Notes under the pieces: model-generated
What the model saw: only the letters and a program-made list of their open reading frames with translations
Databases searched by the model: none
Told to the model about the DNA's origin: nothing
Source: DATKWF01 sp035529715
GTDB lineage: Bacteria; Chloroflexota; Dehalococcoidia; Dehalococcoidales; RBG-16-60-22
Direction of reading: 5' to 3'
Assembly: GCA_035529715.1 (NCBI GenBank)
Contig: DATKWF010000099.1
Span: 1-7,854, forward strand
DNA length: 7,854 nucleotides
Part shown: positions 1-5,529 of the stretch, in pieces
How the letters are laid out: each line of letters opens with the position of its first letter
Position numbering within the stretch: position 1 is the stretch's first letter
Position numbers and translations under genes: made by a program

Positions 1-1
1 A

Positions 2-48
2 GGGGGACAGTGTTAAGAAGAGGGGCGAAGTCCCTCTTCTTAACACCC
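2..48 (+). repeat. Half copy of the intergenic repeat (hairpin A only)
   Basis: A perfect 15-bp stem is formed by 10-24 and 32-46 around the loop GCGAAGT. The preceding GGGGGACAGT and the AGAGGGGCGAAG core match the left half of the full repeats at 71-152, 4041-4124 and 4804-4890. The right, G-rich half is missing here, because a second complete element begins about 25 bp downstream. No T-tract follows the stem, so it does not look like an intrinsic terminator. It may extend beyond the left edge of the window. Confidence 0.6.
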
Positions 49-70
49 CACCAGCTCAATCTCTTTTAAA

Positions 71-152
71 GGAGAGTCAAAGAGAGGCGAAGCCTCTCTT
101 ACATATAATTCCCCCTCCCTTCCCAAGGGAGGGGCGATAAAGGGGGAGGGTT
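71..152 (+). repeat. Intergenic repeat, full copy 1
   Basis: This is the first of three full copies in the window. Hairpin A is 80-88/92-100 with a GAA loop, closed as GGCGAAGCC. Hairpin B is a perfect 10-bp stem, 112-121/125-134, with a CCC loop. The tail ATAAAGGGGGAGGGTT is shared with the other copies. Four G-runs (127-129, 131-134, 142-146, 148-150) have loops of 1, 7 and 1 nt and fit the canonical G-quadruplex pattern. The first two runs are also the 3' arm of hairpin B. Nothing encoded here resembles a transposase, so the element would be non-autonomous or REP-like. Confidence 0.7.
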
Positions 153-167
153 AACAGACACCTCATA

Positions 168-201
168 TTGTTACTCTATCTGGCGGTAGTGGTGTTATAA
201 T
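168..201 (+). promoter_or_regulatory. Probable rsmG promoter, leaderless arrangement
   Basis: A perfect TATAAT occurs at 196-201, and position 209, the A of the rsmG ATG, lies 8 nt beyond its end, where transcription normally starts. The only -35-like hexamer, TTGTTA at 168-173, is 22 nt upstream of the -10, which is too far to be good. No purine-rich SD precedes the ATG. Together these suggest an mRNA that begins at or within a base or two of the start codon. Confidence 0.45.
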
Positions 202-208
202 TAACATC

Positions 209-937
209 ATGGAAAAACTATACTCAGGCGCTAAAAAATTAGGGTTGGAGCTCAGTCCGGGGCAACTTGAGCAGTTCCAACTCTATTATCAGGAACTGGT
301 TGACTGGAACCGGCGAATCAACCTCACTGCCATCACTGATTATGAAGAGGTGCAGATAAAGCACTTTCTTGATTCACTCACGGTGGTGCTGGCGCTAAAG
401 CAGCCAACAGGTAGTGGCAGATTCCGCCTTATGGATGTCGGCACCGGGGCGGGCATACCCGGAATTCCGCTTAAAATTCTATTGCCTGATATTAAGCTGG
501 CGCTGCTTGACGCCACCGCTAAGAAAGCCGCCTTTTTGCACCACATTAAAGATAAACTTGGACTGGATGACGTTGAAATCGTGGTTGGTCGGGCGGAGGA
601 AGTTGCCCATGAAACTAAATATCGGGAGCAGTTTGAGCTGGTACTTTCCCGGGCGGTGGCTGACCTGCCTGCTCTGGTTGAATTGACCTTACCTTTTTGC
701 GCTATTGGTGGCAGCTTTATTGCGCAGAAGAAAGGGGCTGTTGACCTGGAGGTAAGCCAGGCGGCCAGGGCGATTAGTATCCTGGGTGGAAACCTGCGGG
801 AGCTGAAAAAGATTGATTTGGCAGAGTTTACCGATGAGCGCTGGTTAGTAGTAGTTGAAAAGATTGGGCTAACACCAGAAAAATATCCCCGCCGCCCCGG
901 AATACCGGCAAAAAGGCCGCTCCTTGATAAACAATAG
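209..937 (+). CDS. rsmG: 16S rRNA (guanine-527-N7)-methyltransferase RsmG
   Basis: This cytoplasmic methyltransferase uses SAM to methylate N7 of G527 (E. coli numbering) in 16S rRNA, in the 530 loop of the small subunit. The 242-residue product is normal for the family. Visible motifs are NLTAI at 38-42, KHFLDSL at 51-57, the SAM-binding glycine-rich loop DVGTGAGIPG at 76-85, SRAVA at 147-151 and the C-terminal RRPGIPAK at 228-235. The ATG has no SD but sits just after a TATAAT, so translation may be leaderless. The next gene, pdxS, starts 58 nt downstream and has its own promoter, whose -35 box lies inside the last codons of rsmG. In many bacteria rsmG lies near the origin with gidA/mnmG; those genes are not visible here. 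Function is confident from the motifs. Confidence 0.97.
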   Translation: MEKLYSGAKKLGLELSPGQLEQFQLYYQELVDWNRRINLTAITDYEEVQIKHFLDSLTVVLALKQPTGSGRFRLMDVGTGAGIPGIPLKILLPDIKLALLDATAKKAAFLHHIKDKLGLDDVEIVVGRAEEVAHETKYREQFELVLSRAVADLPALVELTLPFCAIGGSFIAQKKGAVDLEVSQAARAISILGGNLRELKKIDLAEFTDERWLVVVEKIGLTPEKYPRRPGIPAKRPLLDKQ

Positions 938-952
938 CGGAATATTTATAAT
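924..952 (+). promoter_or_regulatory. pdxST promoter (sigma-70 type)
   Basis: TTGATA at 924-929 and TATAAT at 947-952 are separated by exactly 17 nt, which is 11 of 12 consensus bases at the ideal spacing. Transcription would start near 959, giving a 5' leader of about 37 nt. The -35 box overlaps the final codons of rsmG. The -10 region sits in a tandem 9-bp repeat (ATATTTATA at 942-950 and 951-959), which creates a second TATAAA at 956-961 that is badly spaced for the same -35. Confidence 0.8.
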
Positions 953-984
953 ATTTATAAAAGTGATGGGCTTATAGCCGAGAA

Positions 985-990
985 AGGAGG
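985..990 (+). promoter_or_regulatory. Strong ribosome binding site of pdxS
   Basis: AGGAGG lies 5 nt before the ATG at 996. It is the best SD in the window and contrasts with rsmG, which has none. It fixes the pdxS start. Confidence 0.85.
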
Positions 991-995
991 AAAGT

Positions 996-1877
996 ATGAA
1001 AACCGGGACGTGGAAGGTTAAAACCGGACTGGCGCAGATGCTAAAAGGCGGCGTGATTATGGATGTGGTTACTCCTGAACACGCTAAAATCGCTGAGGAG
1101 GCTGGCGCCTGTGCGGTGATGGCGCTGGAGAGAGTTCCAGCTGATATTCGGGCTGCTGGCGGCGTCGCTCGTATGGCTGACCCGACGATTATTGAAGCTA
1201 TCATGAAGGCAGTTTCAATACCGGTAATGGCCAAGTGCCGGATAGGGCACTTTGTGGAAGCTCAAGTCCTGCAAGCCCTTGGCGTGGATTATATAGATGA
1301 GTCTGAGGTGCTCACTCCGGCTGATGAAAGCCACCATATCTGGAAACACGACTTTAAGGTTCCCTTTGTCTGTGGCTGTCGTGACCTGGGTGAGGCCCTG
1401 CGTCGCCTCGGTGAGGGAGCGGCGATGATTAGGACCAAAGGCGAAGCTGGCAGCGGCAACATTGTGGAAGCGGTAAGACACATGCGAGCCGTCATGGACA
1501 GCATCCGAAAGCTGGTGAACACGCCTCAGGAGGAGTTGATGGCACAAGCCAAGGAGATGGGGGCACCCTTTGAACTGGTCGCCGAGGTGCACAAAGCCGG
1601 CAAGCTGCCGGTGGTCAATTTTGCCGCCGGTGGTGTGGCTACTCCTGCTGATGCTGCCCTGATGATGCAGTTGGGTGCGGATGGAATCTTCGTTGGTTCA
1701 GGTATATTTAAGTCCAGCAACCCGGCGGTTAGAGCCGTGGCTATCGTCAAGGCAACCACGCATTTTAAAGATGCTGAAATAATTGCTGAGGTCTCCAAAA
1801 AACTGGGTGAGGCTATGCCCGGTCTGGATATTAAACAGATTCCAACTGAGGAATTGCTGGCAACGAGAGGATGGTAA
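996..1877 (+). CDS. pdxS: Pyridoxal 5'-phosphate synthase, lyase subunit PdxS
   Basis: PdxS condenses ribose 5-phosphate, glyceraldehyde 3-phosphate and ammonia into PLP by the DXP-independent vitamin B6 route. It forms a dodecamer of TIM barrels, each decorated with the glutaminase PdxT. The 293-residue length is typical. Expected catalytic residues are present: D23, K80 in the MAKCRIGH motif (the ribose-phosphate Schiff-base lysine, K81 in B. subtilis), and K148 in IRTKGE (the second lysine, K149 in B. subtilis). The phosphate-binding glycine loops are also visible (FAAGGVATPADA at 209-220 and FVGSGIF at 232-238). The ATG follows a strong AGGAGG and a well-formed promoter. pdxT begins one base after the stop, so the two subunits are co-transcribed and probably translated at matched levels. 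No unusual substitutions were seen. Confidence 0.98.
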   Translation: MKTGTWKVKTGLAQMLKGGVIMDVVTPEHAKIAEEAGACAVMALERVPADIRAAGGVARMADPTIIEAIMKAVSIPVMAKCRIGHFVEAQVLQALGVDYIDESEVLTPADESHHIWKHDFKVPFVCGCRDLGEALRRLGEGAAMIRTKGEAGSGNIVEAVRHMRAVMDSIRKLVNTPQEELMAQAKEMGAPFELVAEVHKAGKLPVVNFAAGGVATPADAALMMQLGADGIFVGSGIFKSSNPAVRAVAIVKATTHFKDAEIIAEVSKKLGEAMPGLDIKQIPTEELLATRGW

Positions 1878-1878
1878 T

Positions 1879-2457
1879 ATGAAAATTGGCGTCCTTGCTG
1901 CGCAAGGAGCCTTTGCCGAGCATATTGCGGTGTTGTGCCAACTGGGAGTAAAAACTGTGCCCGTCCGCTTGCCTCAGGAGCTTATGGGGTTGGACGGGCT
2001 AATCATTCCCGGGGGTGAAAGCACGTCCATTGGCCGGCTGGTACTGGCTTATGACCTTGTGGGTGGGATAAAAGACCTGGCCCGGGACGGCCTGCCCGTA
2101 TTCGGCACCTGTGCCGGCATGATACTCCTGGCAAAGAAGAATTCGGATGCTTATCCTGAGCCGCTGGAATTAATGGATATAACAGTCAGACGCAATGCCT
2201 TTGGTCGGCAGAAGGAGAGTTTTGAAACTGAACTCTTGATACCGGTGCTGGGGGAGAAGCCCTTCCCCGGCGTGTTCATTCGTGCCCCGCTTATTGAGCA
2301 GGTAGATGACGGGGTAGAGATATTAGCCAGACTGGCTGATGGTGCCCTGGTGGCTGCCAGGCAGAATAATCTGCTGGTTTCAGCTTTTCATCCTGAACTG
2401 ACTGATGACCTGAGGTTCCACCAGTATTTTCTGGATATTGTCGCCGGAAAACAGTGA
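1879..2457 (+). CDS. pdxT: Pyridoxal 5'-phosphate synthase, glutaminase subunit PdxT
   Basis: PdxT is a class I (triad) glutamine amidotransferase that hydrolyses glutamine and channels ammonia into PdxS. I chose the ATG at 1879: it follows the SD-like GAGAGG (1865-1870) by 8 nt, and MKIGVLAAQGAF is the usual N-terminus of the family. An open frame extends upstream to 1783, but it overlaps pdxS and is not family-like. The product is 192 residues, a normal length. The oxyanion and triad motifs are PGGEST at 44-49, GTCAGM with nucleophile C78, and FHPE with H171 and E173. The RRNAFGRQ segment, conserved in PdxT, is also present. It lies 1 nt behind pdxS and 14 nt ahead of the ATPase-R3H gene, so all three are likely on one transcript. 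Confidence 0.97.
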   Translation: MKIGVLAAQGAFAEHIAVLCQLGVKTVPVRLPQELMGLDGLIIPGGESTSIGRLVLAYDLVGGIKDLARDGLPVFGTCAGMILLAKKNSDAYPEPLELMDITVRRNAFGRQKESFETELLIPVLGEKPFPGVFIRAPLIEQVDDGVEILARLADGALVAARQNNLLVSAFHPELTDDLRFHQYFLDIVAGKQ

Positions 2458-2471
2458 TTCGGGAGGGGGTT

Positions 2472-3992
2472 TTGCAAAAGGTAATTACCGATGACCTGGA
2501 TGCTCTCCTTGACATTCTACCATCGCATATTCGCCAGCCGGTATGTCAGCAGGAAGACCTGAGTGAACTGCTGGAAGTCGTTCTGGACCTGGGGCGTCCT
2601 CCTGAAGCCCGCTTTCCCCGGCGGGAAGCGGTTCTCGTCCCCAAGGAAGTTGACGAGTCGGACATTGATTATGTAGCCTCCCGAGTCAGCAGCTTTGGTG
2701 ATGACAATCGTGCCGGTATTGAGCGCACATTGCATCGTATCTCTGCCATTCGCAACCGCAAAGGTCGTATCGTGGGACTTACCTGTCGGGTGGGCAGGGC
2801 GGTCTTCGGCACCATAAAAGTTATTGAAGACCTTGTCCAGTCGGGTAAGAGCGTTCTGCTGCTGGGTCGTCCCGGCGTGGGCAAGACAACTATGCTGCGT
2901 GAGGTGGCCCGCGTCCTCGCTGACGACATCAATAAGCGGGTTATTATTGTGGACACCTCAAATGAGATTGCCGGCGATGGTGATATTCCCCACCCCGCCA
3001 TTGGCCACGCCCGCAGGATGCAGGTAACCACACCTACCCTGCAGCACGCAGTAATGATTGAAGCCGTGGAAAACCACATGCCCGAGGTGATTGTCATTGA
3101 TGAGATTGGCACCGAGCTTGAGGCTCAGGCAGCCCGGACAATTGCCGAGCGCGGAGTCCAGCTCGTCGGCACCGCTCACGGTAACACGCTGGAAAATCTG
3201 ATGATGAACCCGACGCTGGCTGACCTGGTTGGCGGCATCCAGACGGTAACCCTGGGTGATGAAGAGGCGAGGCGGAGACATACCCAGAAGTCCATACTGG
3301 AACGCATGTCGCCACCCACTTTTAATATCGTGGTTGAAATTCAGGACCGGGATAAGGTGGCTATTCATCCTGATGTTGGACAGGCAGTTGATGCCATTCT
3401 GCGCGGTCAGCTCACGGCTACCGAAGTCCGCTGGCTGAATGAGGCGGGAGAGGTCAGGGTGGAAAAGCCGGCGACTGCGGAGAAAAAGGCAAAAAAGAAA
3501 CAAGCGGTCGGGGGCGATAAATGCCGACTCTACCTCTTCGGGGTAAATCGGGCACGACTGGAGCAGATGGCAAAAGAAATGGATTTAAGCCTGGATATAG
3601 TTGGCAACCTGAGTGATGCCAACCTGTTTATAACTTCCAAGAATTACTACCGGCGCAAGCTGCAGAAGGTCAGGGATGCCGAGGCAGTCAACCTGCCCAT
3701 TTATGTGCTGAAGAGCAATACCCCGCCCCAGGTGAGGCAGCTGCTGCGCAATATTTACCCGGTGGATAGCGGTGATAAGGCGGACCGCTTCAAGCTTGCC
3801 CTTGGTGAGGCGGAAGCGGCGGTAGAGCAGGTGAAAAACGGTGAGGATGAGACTATTGAACTCAGCCCGCAGAGTGCTTATATCCGCCGCCTGCAGCACC
3901 TCATCGCCGAAAGAAACGCCCTGCTCTCACAGAGCACGGGTAAAGAGCCCAATAGAAGGGTCAGGATTTATAAAAAAGGGAAAAAGGCGTAA
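2472..3992 (+). CDS. SpoIIIAA/Ycf45-like P-loop ATPase with C-terminal R3H domain
   Basis: This is a predicted cytoplasmic single-strand nucleic-acid-binding ATPase; its biological role is not established. From the TTG start it has 506 residues. The N-terminal region (about 1-110) leads into an ATPase core resembling SpoIIIAA and plastid/cyanobacterial Ycf45. Walker A is GRPGVGKT at 132-139 and Walker B VIVIDEIGT at 206-214, followed by a GTAHG motif near 233-237. A lysine-rich linker at about 331-349 joins a second globular region (about 350-440). The end is an R3H domain with the defining Arg-x3-His pair R472/H476, then a basic tail. I prefer TTG at 2472 because GGAGG (2462-2466) lies 5 nt before it. 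GTG at 2454 would add six residues, overlap the pdxT stop and have no good SD. Position after pdxST and before tmk suggests operon membership, not function. Confidence 0.9.
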   Translation: MQKVITDDLDALLDILPSHIRQPVCQQEDLSELLEVVLDLGRPPEARFPRREAVLVPKEVDESDIDYVASRVSSFGDDNRAGIERTLHRISAIRNRKGRIVGLTCRVGRAVFGTIKVIEDLVQSGKSVLLLGRPGVGKTTMLREVARVLADDINKRVIIVDTSNEIAGDGDIPHPAIGHARRMQVTTPTLQHAVMIEAVENHMPEVIVIDEIGTELEAQAARTIAERGVQLVGTAHGNTLENLMMNPTLADLVGGIQTVTLGDEEARRRHTQKSILERMSPPTFNIVVEIQDRDKVAIHPDVGQAVDAILRGQLTATEVRWLNEAGEVRVEKPATAEKKAKKKQAVGGDKCRLYLFGVNRARLEQMAKEMDLSLDIVGNLSDANLFITSKNYYRRKLQKVRDAEAVNLPIYVLKSNTPPQVRQLLRNIYPVDSGDKADRFKLALGEAEAAVEQVKNGEDETIELSPQSAYIRRLQHLIAERNALLSQSTGKEPNRRVRIYKKGKKA

Positions 3993-3995
3993 TCA

Positions 3996-4037
3996 ATGGC
4001 TCTCTTCATTACCTTTGATGGTGGGGAGGCTGCTTAA
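3996..4037 (+). pseudogene. Fossil 5' end of a second tmk (13 codons)
   Basis: Three bases after the stop of the ATPase-R3H gene, an ATG opens a 13-codon frame, MALFITFDGGEAA, ending in TAA at 4035-4037. It matches the first 11 residues of the intact tmk 144 nt downstream (MSLFITFEGGE). Over those 33 bases 27 are identical, and 5 of the 6 differences are at third codon positions. The match stops within the P-loop, where an intergenic repeat copy begins. That pattern suggests both copies diverged while coding for protein, so this looks like the stump of an older or alternative tmk. A chance match is unlikely but the segment is short. Confidence 0.65.
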
Positions 4038-4040
4038 TAA

Positions 4041-4124
4041 GGGGGATTAAAAGGGGCGAAGCCCCTTTAAGAAATCTCTTCCCTCTCCCCTTACGAAGGG
4101 GAGAGGGATAAAGGGTGAGGGGTT
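4041..4124 (+). repeat. Intergenic repeat, full copy 2
   Basis: Hairpin A is 4050-4057/4061-4068 with the GAA loop in GGGGCGAAGCCCC. Hairpin B is a perfect 13-bp stem, 4080-4092/4096-4108, with an ACG loop, the longest B stem of the family here. G-runs at 4098-4101, 4105-4107, 4113-4115 and 4119-4122 have loops of 3, 5 and 3 nt. The copy separates the tmk fossil from the intact tmk and therefore lies in the probable tmk leader. Orientation is the same as the other copies and the genes. Confidence 0.75.
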
Positions 4125-4139
4125 GGTAATAAAATAATT

Positions 4140-4760
4140 ATGTCACTATTCATAACTTTTGAGGGTGGGGAGGGGAGCGGCAAGAGTTACCAGGCCAGGG
4201 CAATATACCGAAAGCTGTCACGGCTGGCTATTCCTGTAGTCTTGACTCATGAGCCCGGGGTGACCCCCCTCGGCAAGAAAATAGCTCGCTGGCTCAAGTG
4301 GGGGCAGGATGCCATATCCCCGGTAACCGAGCTGATGCTGTTTAACGCTTCCCGTGCCCAGCTGGTCACTGAGGTAATCAAACCCAGCCTGGAGAGTGGC
4401 AGGGTGATTATCTGTGACCGCTACTCCGACTCCACCACTGCCTACCAGAGCTATGGGCGTGGACTTGATTTGGAAATGGTCAAGTCGGTCAATAATGCTG
4501 CCATTCAGGGATTGAAACCGACCCTCACCATACTGCTGGATATGCCGGTTGAGGCAGGGCTCGCCCGCAAAAGAGATAGAAAGCATGACCGCTTTGAGCA
4601 GGAACATATTACCTTTCACAAGAGAGTTCGTGAGGGCTATCTGGAAATGGCGGCAGGTAAGCCGGGGCGGTGGCTGGTGGTGGATGCCTCTCAGTCAAAA
4701 GAAAAAGTGGCTAAGATTATCTGGGAAAAGGTGAGCAAGTTGCTCCCGGACACACGCTAG
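4140..4760 (+). CDS. tmk: Thymidylate kinase
   Basis: Tmk phosphorylates dTMP to dTDP with ATP, an essential step of dTTP synthesis in the cytoplasm. The 206-residue product has the family length. The P-loop is EGGEGSGKS at 8-16, the DRY substrate motif is D93-R94-Y95 followed by TTAYQ at 99-103, and the LID is rich in arginine (R143, R145, R147, R151) around DRFE at 150-153. A P-loop without arginine and an arginine-rich LID fit bacterial type II enzymes. The usual TREPGGTP segment reads THEPGVTP (36-43), with His for Arg and Val for the second Gly. No close SD is seen; the nearest purine run, GAGGGG at 4117-4122, belongs to the repeat and is 17 nt from the ATG. A stump of a second tmk start lies upstream at 3996. 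Function is confident. Confidence 0.95.
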   Translation: MSLFITFEGGEGSGKSYQARAIYRKLSRLAIPVVLTHEPGVTPLGKKIARWLKWGQDAISPVTELMLFNASRAQLVTEVIKPSLESGRVIICDRYSDSTTAYQSYGRGLDLEMVKSVNNAAIQGLKPTLTILLDMPVEAGLARKRDRKHDRFEQEHITFHKRVREGYLEMAAGKPGRWLVVDASQSKEKVAKIIWEKVSKLLPDTR

Positions 4761-4803
4761 GGGAGTAGGAGTACAAGAGGGGCTGAAAAGTTAAATATAT
4801 TTG

Positions 4804-4890
4804 TGGGGAGTTTTAGAGGGGCAAAGCCCCTCTTTGCAACATCTTCCCCTTCCTCTTACCAAGGGGAGGGGGATAAAGGGGATAGGGTTG
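4804..4890 (+). repeat. Intergenic repeat, full copy 3, reaching the rnhB start
   Basis: Hairpin A is 4815-4822/4826-4833 with an AAA loop (GCAAAGC instead of GCGAAGC). Hairpin B is a 13-bp stem, 4845-4857/4861-4873, with an ACC loop and two G-T pairs. The G-runs are 4863-4866, 4868-4872, 4878-4881 and 4885-4887, with loops of 1, 5 and 3 nt. The element's tail AAAGGGGATAGGGTTG includes the best SD and the TTG start codon available to rnhB. Confidence 0.75.
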
Positions 4891-5529
4891 ATAAATACCT
4901 TCCAGAAACCATCTTTTATTGAAGAAGAAAAACTAATTGTGCAGGGCTACCGCCTTATTGCCGGGTTGGACGAGGTGGGGCGGGGGCCTCTTGCCGGTCC
5001 GGTGATGGCGGCAGCGGTCATTCTGCCCTGCGATTTACATGGCGACTGGCTGGCTGAGGTAAGAGATAGCAAGCAGTTGACTCCGGCAAAGCGTGAATTT
5101 TTATCCCCCAGAATCCAGGAGGCGGCTATCTCGGTTGGCGTCGGTGGGGCCGGTCACGACATAGTTGACGCGTGGGGAATACTTGAGGCAACTCACATAG
5201 CCATGAAGATGGCGGTGAGACAGTTATCAATAGCACCTGACCATCTTCTTATCGACCATGTACGTTTGACGGAAATGTCTATGCCTCAGAAGAATATAAC
5301 CAACGGTGACAGTCTGTGCTTCTCTATTGCCTGCGCTTCTATCATCGCCAAGGTGGCTCGTGACTACCTGATGGTAGAGTATGATAAAGAGTATCCGGGT
5401 TACGAATTTGCCAGGCACAAAGGATATTGCACGAGGCTGCATCTTGCCCTACTGCACCACTGGGGTCCATCTCCCATCCACCGCCGTTCCTTCCGTCCTG
5501 TCAAGGAGATAATTTGCCAGAAAAAATGA
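4888..5529 (+). CDS. rnhB: Ribonuclease HII
   Basis: RNase HII cleaves RNA in RNA/DNA hybrids and at single ribonucleotides misincorporated in DNA. I place the start at TTG 4888, giving 213 residues, normal for the family. The frame stays open back to 4801, but those codons translate the intergenic repeat and have no family resemblance. The acidic catalytic residues are D28 and E29 in GLDEVGRGPLAGPV (the GRG motif is 31-33), D123 in LLIDH and D141 in NGDS, ahead of SIACASIIAKVARD. The conserved FARHKGY block at 174-180 provides the tyrosine. AAAGGGG at 4875-4881, from the repeat tail, precedes the TTG by 6 nt. The yraN frame begins within the last codons, so the two are translationally coupled, an arrangement common for this pair. 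Confidence 0.95.
   Translation: MINTFQKPSFIEEEKLIVQGYRLIAGLDEVGRGPLAGPVMAAAVILPCDLHGDWLAEVRDSKQLTPAKREFLSPRIQEAAISVGVGGAGHDIVDAWGILEATHIAMKMAVRQLSIAPDHLLIDHVRLTEMSMPQKNITNGDSLCFSIACASIIAKVARDYLMVEYDKEYPGYEFARHKGYCTRLHLALLHHWGPSPIHRRSFRPVKEIICQKK

Noticed and set aside
1..152. CRISPR-like or intrinsic terminator interpretation of the hairpins
   Set aside because: The repeats vary, have no regular spacers and no cas genes are nearby. The stems are not followed by T-tracts, so intrinsic termination is not supported.
917..940. Hairpin CCGCT/AGCGG at the rsmG stop as a terminator
   Set aside because: Only 5 bp with a 14-nt loop and no T-run; it overlaps the much better supported pdxST promoter.
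869..1592. Minus-strand open frames across pdxS
   Set aside because: They mirror the codon structure of the confident pdxS gene, lack SD sites and show no recognisable domains.
1783..1878. Longer pdxT start inside pdxS
   Set aside because: It overlaps pdxS by 95 bp, and family members start at MKIGVLA, which is at 1879 with its own SD.
4130..4135. TAAAAT as a -10 box for a leaderless tmk
   Set aside because: The expected transcription start would fall inside or after the ATG at 4140, and no -35 is present at a suitable distance.
4801..4887. N-terminal extension of rnhB in the open frame
   Set aside because: These codons translate intergenic repeat copy 3. The product has no similarity to RNase HII, and the frame upstream of 4888 is open only because the repeat happens to lack in-frame stops.
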